Positions 17,548 to 25,131 of a stretch of DNA of 64,000 nucleotides are shown one piece after another; positions within the stretch are counted from its first letter, which is position 1; the number at the start of each line of letters is the position of its first letter. The stretch lies in NCBI RefSeq assembly GCF_035961655.1, contig NZ_CP108393.1:4075501-4139500 (forward strand), read 5' to 3'. The translations under genes and the position numbers were made by a program. This DNA comes from Streptomyces sp. NBC_01317 (GTDB lineage Bacteria; Actinomycetota; Actinomycetes; Streptomycetales; Streptomycetaceae). The notes under the pieces were generated by a model that searched no databases, was not told the DNA's origin, and saw nothing but the letters and a program-made list of their open reading frames with translations.

Positions 17548-17946
17548 TCAGTACAGCTCGGGCGACGTACGGACAGGAAGCCGCGTCTTGAAGATCGTGC
17601 CGTTGTCCAGGAAGAAGATGACGCGGGCGTTGTCGCCCGGCGTGATCAGACGGGTCGGGCTCTCCAGCATGATGTGGTGGCTGCCCGGTACGAACGGGAA
17701 CTCGCTCTTGGCGGGCAAGGTGACCCCGTCGAGCTTGACCATCTTCGAGCTGTCCGCGTCGGTGACGGTCCGGTAGATCGTCACGCGCTTGTAGTCGGGA
17801 CTGGTGATCTTCGAAACCTTGACGTCCTTCCCGGCGGAGTTCGCCAGCGTGATGTAGCCCGCGGCGGGCAGCGCGTTGGGCAGCCAGCGGACCCAACTGC
17901 TCCTCGCCGCCGCCGTGATGTCGAGAGAGACCTTCGACTTCGCCAT
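17548..17946 (-). CDS. PCuAC-like copper-chaperone-fold protein without signal peptide
   Basis: A 132-residue protein from ATG 17946 behind GAAGGAAGG. SSWVRWLPNALPAAGYITLA, SKMVKLDGVTLPAKSEFPFV and GSHHIMLESPTRLITPGDNA match the PCu(A)C fold in order. The canonical copper motif H-M-X10-M-X21-H-x-M is only partly kept: the second half (HHIM) and one Met (SKM) are present, but the first His is replaced (VTIYRTV). There is no signal peptide or lipobox, so the protein looks cytosolic, unlike periplasmic or extracellular PCuAC proteins. Its role is unclear. Confidence 0.7.
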   Translation of the reverse strand: MAKSKVSLDITAAARSSWVRWLPNALPAAGYITLANSAGKDVKVSKITSPDYKRVTIYRTVTDADSSKMVKLDGVTLPAKSEFPFVPGSHHIMLESPTRLITPGDNARVIFFLDNGTIFKTRLPVRTSPELY

Positions 17947-18037
17947 CGATGTGCCTTCCTTCCGCGGGGTCCTTCGACCCCGTCCGACAAGCACGTTATG
18001 CACACGGCCGATCACGTACGGCGCATACAGCGGAAGA

Positions 18038-18250
18038 TCATCCGATCCGGTGCCCCGGCCCCGGGGGCTCGTAGTCGGGGCAGAGTTTCTGGCCGCACTC
18101 GCACTTGGGCCAGCGCAGGGCCGCGCCCGGTACGAGATCGGCGTCGCCGCCGGCGGCGCCGGTCTCGGGCTTCCGTACGACCAGGACGCCGTCCGTGCCG
18201 AACTCCTCCGTCAGCCTCGCCAGCAGATGCCGCGCTTTGCTCTGTGTCAT
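18038..18250 (-). CDS. Small Cys-containing hypothetical protein
   Basis: A 70-residue frame from ATG 18250, overlapping the previous gene's stop as ATGA. It begins MTQSKARHLLARLTEEFGTD and ends with a possible metal knuckle, WPKCECGQKLCPDYEPPG, where C-x-C and a third Cys are visible. Coupled small genes beside an XRE-DUF397 module suggest an accessory role, but no function is recognised. Confidence 0.6.
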   Translation of the reverse strand: MTQSKARHLLARLTEEFGTDGVLVVRKPETGAAGGDADLVPGAALRWPKCECGQKLCPDYEPPGPGHRIG

Positions 18251-18417
18251 TCCGCCACTCGCCTCAATCCGTCCAGCACACGTTCCAGGAGTTCTTCCGT
18301 CACGGGGTCGTACATCCGGGGAATCCGCTCGGGCACGAGCCGCCAGAAGCCGCCGCCGTGGACCGTGGCCTCCAGTTCCGCCGTACCGTCCGCCGTTCCG
18401 GCGGCTCGCTCGCACAT
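18247..18417 (-). CDS. Small hypothetical protein coupled to the 18038 gene
   Basis: A 56-residue frame from ATG 18417 that begins MCERAAGTADGTAELEATVH and continues GGGFWRLVPERIPRMYDPVT, ending in an amphipathic helix (EELLERVLDGLRRVAE). The stop overlaps the next start by 4 bp, a strong sign that both are translated. It is transcribed away from the XRE gene at 18539. No family recognised. Confidence 0.62.
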   Translation of the reverse strand: MCERAAGTADGTAELEATVHGGGFWRLVPERIPRMYDPVTEELLERVLDGLRRVAE

Positions 18418-18538
18418 GGTGGGGATGCGCCTTCCGTCATCGCAATGTCACCGTCTGTGCAACAAGCATCGGCAACTCTGCGTAATATCAGAAGCCATTT
18501 CCCTCCCAACCCGGCCACGGGGATAAGGAGTTCCTGGC

Positions 18539-19396
18539 ATGGCACCACGAGCACGAGAACTGACACCCGACCGTTCCGCCCGCCATCTGTTCGGGTCGGA
18601 GATGCGGCGACTGCGCGAACAGGCCGGCATGAGCCTGGAAAGCCTGGCGGGTGTGGTGAGGTACGCGAAGAGTTCCCTGGCGCGGTACGAAACGGCGGAC
18701 GCGATGATCCCCCCGGACCTCGCGGAACGCCTGGACGCGGCGTTCGGTACGGACGGGCTGTTCGTGAAGCTGTACGGCTTGGCGCGCCACGAGATCCACC
18801 CGGATCAGTACCGCCGACGGATGGATCTGGAGGCGCAGGCGCAGCTCATTCAGGAGTTCGCGGGCTCGCTCGTCCCGGGCCTGGTGCAGACCGAGGCGTA
18901 CGCCCGCGCCCTGTTCCAGATCCACAACCCCAGGGCCACACAGGACGAGATCGAGGAACTGGTCACGGCGCGCATGAGCCGACAGGCCCTGCTTCGAGCC
19001 GACCCCTCGCCCGACCTGTACCTGATCCTCGACGAGGCAGTGTTACGACGCGCGTACGGCGGTCCGGCCACCATGCGCGACCAGCTGGCCCGGCTGCTTG
19101 ACCTGACGCTCACTCCGACCAGCATGGTGCAAGTTCTCCCCTTCGAACACGGGGGACACGCTCTGGCCAGTGGGTCCCTCGCGTTGCTGACGCTCAGCAA
19201 CGGCACCCAAGTCGCCTACGAGGAAAGCATTTCGACCGGCACGCTGCTTGAGGAAAAGAATGTCGTCAAGTCCCGTCAGCGGGCCTACGATCTGCTAAGG
19301 GCGTGTGCCCTGTCACCGAAGGAATCGGCGGCATTCATCCGAGCAGCCATGGAGGCACTTCCTCATGAGGACCACCCTGGACCTGACCCGCGCTGA
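18539..19396 (+). CDS. XRE-family regulator with DUF5753 (Scr1 type), contains a TTA codon
   Basis: A 285-residue regulator from ATG 18539 behind AAGGAG. The HTH lies at residues 16-60 (GSEMRRLREQAGMSLESLAG). DUF5753 follows (EAQAQLIQEFAGSLVPGLVQ, TEAYARALFQIHNPRA, ARMSRQALLRADPSPDLYLI). Leu169 is encoded by TTA (19043-19045). In Streptomyces, TTA depends on the bldA tRNA and links expression to development. The DUF397 gene overlaps its 3' end, the usual pairing for this regulator type, which often activates its own operon or developmental targets. Confidence 0.9.
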   Translation: MAPRARELTPDRSARHLFGSEMRRLREQAGMSLESLAGVVRYAKSSLARYETADAMIPPDLAERLDAAFGTDGLFVKLYGLARHEIHPDQYRRRMDLEAQAQLIQEFAGSLVPGLVQTEAYARALFQIHNPRATQDEIEELVTARMSRQALLRADPSPDLYLILDEAVLRRAYGGPATMRDQLARLLDLTLTPTSMVQVLPFEHGGHALASGSLALLTLSNGTQVAYEESISTGTLLEEKNVVKSRQRAYDLLRACALSPKESAAFIRAAMEALPHEDHPGPDPR

Positions 19397-19577
19397 GTGG
19401 GTCAAGTCCACCTACAGCAACGGCAACGGCGGCGGTTGCGTGGAGTGGGCGCCGGGTCACACCTCCTCCACCGTCGTCCCGGTCCGGGACAGCAAGGACC
19501 CCTCCGGTCCCGCCCTTCTCCTGACCCCCACCGCTTGGGCGACCTTCGTCGCGTTCGCCGCACGTCAGGCAGACTGA
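19365..19577 (+). CDS. DUF397 protein, partner of the XRE regulator
   Basis: A 70-residue protein starting at ATG 19365, 32 bp inside the end of the XRE gene. Typical DUF397 features: LTRAEWVKSTYSNGNGGGCV, VEWAPG and PVRDSKDPSGPALLLTPTAW. DUF397 proteins act with Scr1-type XRE regulators, in some cases as antagonists (family knowledge). A second, broken copy lies at 20960-21175. Confidence 0.9.
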   Translation: MRTTLDLTRAEWVKSTYSNGNGGGCVEWAPGHTSSTVVPVRDSKDPSGPALLLTPTAWATFVAFAARQAD

Positions 19578-19589
19578 CCAGGTCAAGCG

Positions 19590-20477
19590 CTACGCGGGCC
19601 GGCCGAACTCCTCGATGAGTACGGCGTACTGCTCACCACCATGTCCGGCGGCGATCGCCCGGTCAGCGATCGCCTTGAACAGCCGGGGCAGTTCGGCGTT
19701 GACGCCCGCCGTCTCGCAGGCCTCGATCAGGTGCGTCATCGCCCGCACGTCGGTCTCCAGAGCCGACACCTCGGCGGGGAAGGACCCGGCGTCGACCTGC
19801 TCGGCGTACCCGGGCAGCCAGTCGGCGACGCCGGCGGCCATCTGCCGCGCGAACGGAGCGTAGGTCGCCGCGTCCACGCCGACCGTCCTGAGCAGGGCGG
19901 TGCCCTGGAGCCAGGCGTTGAGGACGCTCCACATCATGGCGAGGCCGGCCACGTCGTACAGCGATGCCAACCCCTGGTCCTCGCCCAGGTAGGTGGGGGC
20001 GCCGAGCGCGTCGAGCGTCGGCTTGTGGGTGTCGAAATCCGACTGGGGTCCGCTGTGGAGGATCACCGCGTCGGGGGTTCCGATCGCGGGTGGGACTGCC
20101 ATGATGGCGCCGTCGAGGTAACGGGCGCCGCGCTGTTCGGCCCACGCGGCGGTTTCGCGGGCCTGGGCGGAGTCGCCCGAGGTGAGGTTGATGAGCGTGG
20201 TGCCGTCCAGGTCGACGTCGGGCGTGCCGAGGAGTTCGCGTACGGCGTGGTAGTCGGTCAGGCAGATGACGGTCAGGGAGTCGGGGCGGACCGCGTCGCC
20301 GACGGTAGGAGCCAACTCCGCCCCCTCGGAAACAAGTTGGCCGGCCTTGGCGGCCGTACGGTTCCACACGGTGGTGGGGTGACCGGCTGTCAGGAAGGCG
20401 CGGGCGAGGGCCTGGCCCATCAGTCCTAATCCGATGACGGTGACGGTCGCGGGCGTATCGCTTGTGGTGTGGGTCAT
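19590..20477 (-). CDS. NAD(P)-dependent oxidoreductase, imine-reductase-like
   Basis: A 295-residue enzyme. The N-terminal Rossmann fold has VTVIGLGLMGQALARAFLTA and GHPTTVWNRTAAKAGQL (NADPH-type Arg after the second strand). The all-helical C-terminal domain has DQGLASLYDVAGLAMMWSVL, where the Asp of YDVA matches the catalytic position of imine reductases. The start at ATG 20477 (MTHTTSD) is preferred because the upstream ATG 20498 lies inside the presumed MerR operator. It is divergent from the MerR gene, which probably controls it. The physiological substrate is unknown. Confidence 0.82.
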   Translation of the reverse strand: MTHTTSDTPATVTVIGLGLMGQALARAFLTAGHPTTVWNRTAAKAGQLVSEGAELAPTVGDAVRPDSLTVICLTDYHAVRELLGTPDVDLDGTTLINLTSGDSAQARETAAWAEQRGARYLDGAIMAVPPAIGTPDAVILHSGPQSDFDTHKPTLDALGAPTYLGEDQGLASLYDVAGLAMMWSVLNAWLQGTALLRTVGVDAATYAPFARQMAAGVADWLPGYAEQVDAGSFPAEVSALETDVRAMTHLIEACETAGVNAELPRLFKAIADRAIAAGHGGEQYAVLIEEFGRPA

Positions 20478-20493
20478 GGCAGCATCGTCAACG

Positions 20494-20509
20494 TTCATAC
20501 CGGTGTGAA
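20494..20509. promoter_or_regulatory. MerR-type operator
   Basis: TTCATACCGGTGTGAA is a 16-bp palindrome with one mismatched pair, placed between the divergent oxidoreductase and MerR genes. On the minus strand TTGACC (20515-20510) directly precedes it and could be a -35 element with an over-long spacer, the arrangement MerR activators correct by twisting DNA. Confidence 0.6.
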
Positions 20510-20529
20510 GGTCAAGCGAGGTTGGTCTG

Positions 20530-20937
20530 ATGCGGATCGGTGAACTGAGTCGGCGGACGGGCGTGAACGCGCATCAGCTGCGCTACTACGGGGCGCAGGG
20601 GTTGCTGGAGGCGGACCGTGGGGCGAACGGTTACCGCGACTACGACGAGAGCGCGGTGCTACGGGTGAAGCAGATCCGGCACCTGCTCGGCGCGGGCCTG
20701 TCGTCCGAGGACATCGCGTACCTGCTGCCGTGCGCGACGGGAGAGGCCCCGGAACTGCCGGGGTGCCCGGACCTGCTGGCCGCGATGCGGTCCAGGCTGG
20801 AACGCCTGGACGACCAGATGGAGAGACTCGCCCAGTCCCGCGAGGCCCTGGCGCACTACATCGGCGAGGCGGCACGCACGAGCGCCGGCACGTATCCCCC
20901 CTTCGACGGCACGGACCGCGAGCCGATTCTGGCCTGA
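20530..20937 (+). CDS. MerR-family transcriptional regulator
   Basis: A 135-residue regulator. The winged HTH is clear at residues 1-70 (MRIGELSRRTGVNAHQLRYY, GLLEADRGANGYRDYDESAV), followed by the dimer helix (LLAAMRSRLERLDDQMERLA). Two Cys are present (LLPCATGEAPELPGCPDLLA), but the arrangement is not that of classical metal sensors. It probably regulates the divergent imine-reductase-like gene through the palindrome at 20494-20509. Confidence 0.9.
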   Translation: MRIGELSRRTGVNAHQLRYYGAQGLLEADRGANGYRDYDESAVLRVKQIRHLLGAGLSSEDIAYLLPCATGEAPELPGCPDLLAAMRSRLERLDDQMERLAQSREALAHYIGEAARTSAGTYPPFDGTDREPILA

Positions 20938-20959
20938 ACGACCCACCACGGAGGCCCCC

Positions 20960-21175
20960 ATGACGACCGCTCCGGACCTGGCCCACGCCGAGTGAGTCAA
21001 GTCCTCCTACAGCAACGGCAACGGCGGCGGTTGCCTGGAATGGGCGCCGGCCCACGCCCGTACCACCCACCGCGTCCCGGTCCGCGACAGCAAGAACCCC
21101 ACCGGCCCGGCCCTCCTCCTCACCCCCACCGCCTGGACACACCTCGTCGCGCTCGCCGCCCGTCAGGCGAACTGA
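20960..21175 (+). pseudogene. DUF397 gene interrupted by one in-frame TGA
   Basis: The frame begins MTTAPDLAHAE, then TGA at 20993-20995, then VKSSYSNGNGGGCLEWAPAH and PVRDSKNPTGPALLLTPTAW to a normal TGA at 21173. The intact paralogue at 19365 has Trp (TGG) exactly at the stop position, so a single G-to-A change explains the break. The rest is collinear and undamaged. It has a GGAGG site before its ATG but no XRE partner next to it. Confidence 0.88.
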
Positions 21176-21471
21176 GCTGCGTGGCATACCGCCGATCCAG
21201 ACCAGCCGCAGAGCCCCGTCGAGGGCTCCCGAGCCCGCTGGAGACTTCCGGTGGTCGCCCTGGTGATGAACGGGACATGAAGGCGGAGAGCTGGGGGATG
21301 CAACGCGGAGGGAATTCCCCTCATCTATTCGATGAGTGGATTTCCGATTGGCTGGAATCCGTCAGGATGATCTCCGAAAATTCGCTGGGCCGCCTGGTTC
21401 CGCCGATGTTAGGTTCGCGTGGTCGATATTGAGCAGACCGCACATTCTCTCACGAGAAAATGGAGCCACAG

Positions 21472-21855
21472 ATGCGCATACGACAGGTGCTCTCGGCCGC
21501 CGCGCTTTCCGTCGCCATGGCCGCGACTTTCGTGATCGGCTCAAGCGGGACCGCGTCCGCCGCACCGGCGGACTGCAAGAGCGGCTGGGTGTGTCTCTGG
21601 GACTTCCCCGGCTACGAGGGGGCGGCCTGGTCTGCGGCGAGCGGGCCGGGCTTCTACTCGGTGGGCTCGAACGTACAGGGCAAGGTGTCCAGCGTCTGGA
21701 ACAACTCCGGCTATTCCGTAAATCTGTACTCCGAGTGCGACGGCTGGATCGTGCTCCCCGCCGGTTCTTACATATCTGACCTTTCCACCTGGAACTGCGC
21801 CGGCACCACATTCAACACCTGGAACAACAGGACCGATTCCCTCGACGTGTATTAG
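21472..21855 (+). CDS. Secreted peptidase inhibitor, family I36-like
   Basis: A 127-residue protein with a signal peptide (MRIRQVLSAAALSVAMAATF, cleavage near ASA-AP). The mature part has ADCKSGWVCLWDFPGYEGAA, the Cys-x5-Cys-L-W entry of I36/beta-gamma-crystallin-like inhibitors, then SSVWNNSGYSVNLYSECDGW and a second Cys pair. ATG 21472 is chosen because GGAG lies 6 bases before it; ATG 21460 would weaken the signal. Likely exported by Sec and active against extracellular proteases (family inference). Confidence 0.8.
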   Translation: MRIRQVLSAAALSVAMAATFVIGSSGTASAAPADCKSGWVCLWDFPGYEGAAWSAASGPGFYSVGSNVQGKVSSVWNNSGYSVNLYSECDGWIVLPAGSYISDLSTWNCAGTTFNTWNNRTDSLDVY

Positions 21856-21892
21856 ATCGTGAATTGCTGACGAGGAATTCACCTTCCGGTGA

Positions 21893-21933
21893 GCCGGGGC
21901 CTGTCCAGCAAATGTTGCCGGACAGGCCCCGGC
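21893..21933. terminator. Strong hairpin between convergent genes
   Basis: A 14-bp perfect stem (GCCGGGGCCTGTCC with its complement) around a 13-base loop, between the I36 gene (+) and the DUF1062 gene (-). Confidence 0.75.
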
Positions 21934-21949
21934 CCGGTCCCGGGAGGGC

Positions 21950-22507
21950 TCAGCGCTTGAGCGTGAAGGTGAAGTCGCCGGAGAGCTTGCCGCTCAGCCG
22001 GATCGTCGACACCAGGTTTCCCTCCCTGATCAGCCGCTCGACTTCGGCTCGTGGCAGGCCGAAGCCGTCCGCGATCAGTCGCGCCGGGCGGACGGGGACG
22101 CGGGCCGCGAAGCGGACCGAGACCTCGATCGCCTCGGACTTGTCGTCCTGGTGGGCCGGGCCGCCGCCTGTGTCCAGGCGCCAGGCATCGGTCCAGTCCA
22201 GAGCCATGTGGTTACGGCGTCGCACAGCCGGATCCTGGAGCAACTCGGCCGTCAGGGCCCGGTCGTTGTGGTGCAGTCGGGCCAGCAGCTCGGGTCGTAC
22301 GGAACGTACGTTCATCCGCTCCAGGACCGTGAGCTTCGCCGTCTCCCCGCACACGGTGCAGAGCGCGAGGAGCCAGGCATCGATGAGCTTGTGGTGGGCG
22401 TTGACGCGGAACTTGCCGCTCGGCCGGAGGCGCTCGGACGGGCACGCGTGGCACCGTCGGAGGACAACAGGCAGGCAGGTGGGCATGACCACCCAGATGG
22501 TGAGCAC
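21950..22507 (-). CDS. DUF1062 family protein
   Basis: A protein of about 185 residues. WVVMPTCLPVVLRRCHACPS followed by SGKFRVNAHHKLIDAWLLAL and CTVCGETAKLTVLERMNVRS is the DUF1062 pattern, with two C-x2-C pairs that suggest zinc binding. GTG 22507 is chosen as start because family members begin just before the W-x-V-x-P-T motif; TTG 22543 would add 12 residues. Function unknown in the family. Confidence 0.78.
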   Translation of the reverse strand: MLTIWVVMPTCLPVVLRRCHACPSERLRPSGKFRVNAHHKLIDAWLLALCTVCGETAKLTVLERMNVRSVRPELLARLHHNDRALTAELLQDPAVRRRNHMALDWTDAWRLDTGGGPAHQDDKSEAIEVSVRFAARVPVRPARLIADGFGLPRAEVERLIREGNLVSTIRLSGKLSGDFTFTLKR

Positions 22508-22708
22508 AGAAGTACACCGGTTCCAGTGAGAAATCCGCAGCAAAAAGCAGCGCGGCGCGCAGGCGCGACGCGCGACGAATCAGCGCTCGGGAGGTCTCAC
22601 TTGGTGTACAACGGCACGTCCTTGCCCAGACGACTCGGTCGGGCAGCACGGTAGCGGCGCGCGGCGGCGCCGCTCCACCGGTTTTCGGGCGGGCCGGCCG
22701 GCCGGGTC

Positions 22709-23809
22709 CTACGAACGCGTCGTGGTGATGGCCACGTTCGCCTCGTCCACGCGCAGCAGCTTCACCGTCACCGTGACCGTCTCGCCGCCCGCCCGGCCGT
22801 ACGTGCCCCTGCCGCCCTCCCCCAGGGTCATCGAGCCCGAACCGCCCGACGGGTACGCGGTGTGGAGCCGTACCACCCTGTTCTTCACCCAGGCGGTCAG
22901 CTTCATGTCACCGACCTTGATGTCCGCCGGGTCCGTCGTGAGCCGGATTTCGCACTTTCCGTCCGCGCAGGCGGCGAAGTCGGTGCCGTCGGCCGGTGGG
23001 GGAAGCTTGGCACCGGAGTTGACGGGGGCGGGAGTGGCGGGGGTCGCGGGAGTGGCAGGAGTCGCGGGGGTACGGGACGGGTCGGCCGGTCTGGCCGGTC
23101 GTCCCGGTGCCGACGACGGGACACAGCGGGGCGCCAGGTGGTACGCGGCCGCCAGGTCCGGGTTCTTGTCGGCCAGGGCCGGCAGGTCGGGGCGCGGCTG
23201 CTTCAAGGACGCCAGCAGGCCGCCGACCCGCTTCGCGCGCTCGGTCTTCTCCGCCGGGGAGAGGCTCGTCAGCGCGAAGAAGTCGGACAGCCGCGCCACC
23301 TCGGGGCGGATCTCGCCGACACCCGCCGCCAGTTGCGCGCGCAGCCGGTCCGCGGCGGGGATTCCCGACGGCCGCAGTCCGGCGTAACCGGCCGCGACGG
23401 CCTCCACGGAGGACGAGGCCCACTTCAGGTAGCTGTCGGCGGTGAATCCGGCGTCGGGGCGGTAGGCCGGGCCGGGGACGGGGTCGGAGGCGAGGGCGGA
23501 GGTGTCGGCGGGGGCGTGGGCGCTCGCCGGGTCGTTCGTGGGGTGCGCGAGTTCCTTGATCTTCCGCGCGCTCTGCTTCCGGGCCGCGTCGAGGGTCGCG
23601 GTGGTCGCGCACATCGTGTCGGTCCACACGACGAGCGCGCGGCTGGGAGCGGTGGCGGTGGTGATGGCCGGTTTGTCGTCCGTACGGGCGGGCGCGGCGT
23701 CCTTGCCCGGGGTGCATCCGCTCACCAGCGCCAGGCCTGTGGCGAGCGCGAGCGCGGCCCCTGAGCGGCGACCGGCCACGCGTACCCCTGTCCGTACCGT
23801 CTTGAGCAT
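22709..23809 (-). CDS. Hypothetical lipoprotein
   Basis: A 366-residue protein with a basic N-region, a hydrophobic stretch and a lipobox (ALALATGLALVSGC, Cys near residue 32). The middle is helical. A proline-rich hinge with four TPA units (TPATPATPATPATPAP, near residue 255) leads to a C-terminal beta domain (FAACADGKCEIRLTTDPADI, then GGETVTVTVKLLRVDEANVA). Presumably anchored on the outer face of the membrane. No family recognised. Confidence 0.75.
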   Translation of the reverse strand: MLKTVRTGVRVAGRRSGAALALATGLALVSGCTPGKDAAPARTDDKPAITTATAPSRALVVWTDTMCATTATLDAARKQSARKIKELAHPTNDPASAHAPADTSALASDPVPGPAYRPDAGFTADSYLKWASSSVEAVAAGYAGLRPSGIPAADRLRAQLAAGVGEIRPEVARLSDFFALTSLSPAEKTERAKRVGGLLASLKQPRPDLPALADKNPDLAAAYHLAPRCVPSSAPGRPARPADPSRTPATPATPATPATPAPVNSGAKLPPPADGTDFAACADGKCEIRLTTDPADIKVGDMKLTAWVKNRVVRLHTAYPSGGSGSMTLGEGGRGTYGRAGGETVTVTVKLLRVDEANVAITTTRS

Positions 23810-23976
23810 GCGAGATCCTCTCCTGGTCCGGGTGCGGAGCGTAGCGAGCCGTCGCCGTGTGTGGTCGCGATGCGTGCATTCCGGTCGTCGCGTTCACTCG
23901 TCAGGAGGGACGACGGCCGCGCGGGTGGACGGATGGAATAGCGGGAGGGGGGTCCCCGTTGTAGGGTGCAGAATCG

Positions 23977-23990
23977 GTTTAAGATTCAAC
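23977..23990. promoter_or_regulatory. Candidate MarR-like operator upstream of the monooxygenase pair
   Basis: GTTTAAGATTCAAC reads as GTTxAAxxTTxAAC on both strands. It lies 45-58 bp before the luciferase-like monooxygenase start, in the AT-rich part of an otherwise GC-rich gap, and so could be a repressor site over the promoter. Confidence 0.4.
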
Positions 23991-24034
23991 CAAAAGCCCG
24001 ATAGCAGGCAAGCGACCAGCGAGAGGTGAGCACG

Positions 24035-25129
24035 ATGCAGTTCGGGATCTTCACGGTCGGCGACGTCACGCCCGACCCGACCACCGGACGGACACCGAGC
24101 GAGCACGAGCGGATCAAGGCGATGGTCACCATCGCGCGGAAGGCGGAGGAGGTCGGGCTCGACGTCTTCGCGACGGGGGAGCACCACAACCCGCCCTTCG
24201 TCCCCTCCTCGCCGACGACCATGCTCGGCTACATCGCGGCCACCACCGAGCGGCTGATCCTCTCCACGTCCACCACCCTCATCACCACCAACGACCCGGT
24301 GAAGATCGCGGAGGACTTCGCGATGCTCCAGCACCTGGCCGACGGCCGGGTGGACCTGATGATGGGGCGCGGCAACACCGGGCCCGTCTATCCGTGGTTC
24401 GGTGAGGACATCCGGCAGGGCATCCCGCTCGCCATCGAGAAGTACGCGCTGCTGCACCAGTTGTGGCGCGAGGACGTCGTGGACTGGGAGGGCAAGTTCC
24501 GTACGCCCCTCCAGGGCTTCACGGCCACGCCCCGGCCGCTGGACGGCACACCGCCGTTCGTCTGGCACGGCTCGATCCGCTCGCCCGAGATCGCCGAGCA
24601 GGCCGCGTACTACGGAGACGGCTTCTTCGCGAACAACATCTTCTGGCCCAAGGAGCACTACCAGAAGCTGATCCGCCTCTACAGGAAGCGGTACGCGCAC
24701 TACGGGCACGGCACGCCGGAGCAGGCGATGGTCGGGCTCGGCGGGCAGGCGTTCATCCGGAAGAACTCGCAGGACGCGGTACGGGAGTTCCGGCCGTACT
24801 TCGACAACGCGCCGGTCTACGGGCACGGCCCGTCGCTGGAGGAGTTCACCGAGCAGACGCCGCTGACCGTGGGCAGCCCGCAGGAGGTCATCGAGAAGAC
24901 GCTGACGTTCCGGGAGTCCTTCGGGGACTACCAGCGGCAGCTCTTCCTGATGGACCACGCGGGGCTGCCGCTGAAGACGGTGCTGGAGCAGCTCGACCTG
25001 CTGGGTGAGGAGGTCGTACCGGTGCTGCGGGCGGAGTTCGCGAAGAACCGGCCGGCGGAGGTGCCTGAGGGGCCGCTGCACCCGGCGGCCGCGGCGGCGC
25101 GTACCGGCTCCGACGCCAGGGAGGTCTGA
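24035..25129 (+). CDS. CE1758-family FMN-dependent luciferase-like monooxygenase
   Basis: A 364-residue LLM-class TIM-barrel flavin enzyme. MQFGIFTVGDVTPDPTTGRT, GLDVFATGEHHNPPFVPSSP and DLMMGRGNTGPVYPWFGEDI are the conserved blocks. Start ATG 24035 is placed by GAGAGGTGA just before it; GTG 24026 is the alternative. The next gene is an FMN reductase of the matching CE1759 type, and these two families regularly occur as a duo (family knowledge), so reduced FMN is probably supplied directly by the partner. The substrate is unknown. Confidence 0.88.
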   Translation: MQFGIFTVGDVTPDPTTGRTPSEHERIKAMVTIARKAEEVGLDVFATGEHHNPPFVPSSPTTMLGYIAATTERLILSTSTTLITTNDPVKIAEDFAMLQHLADGRVDLMMGRGNTGPVYPWFGEDIRQGIPLAIEKYALLHQLWREDVVDWEGKFRTPLQGFTATPRPLDGTPPFVWHGSIRSPEIAEQAAYYGDGFFANNIFWPKEHYQKLIRLYRKRYAHYGHGTPEQAMVGLGGQAFIRKNSQDAVREFRPYFDNAPVYGHGPSLEEFTEQTPLTVGSPQEVIEKTLTFRESFGDYQRQLFLMDHAGLPLKTVLEQLDLLGEEVVPVLRAEFAKNRPAEVPEGPLHPAAAAARTGSDAREV

Positions 25130-25131
25130 CC

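Noticed and set aside
21277..21432. A 51-codon frame (MKAESWGMQRGG...) between the DUF397 pseudogene and the I36 gene
   Set aside because: No ribosome site, mixed codon use, a TTA codon and no recognisable pattern; too weak to call.
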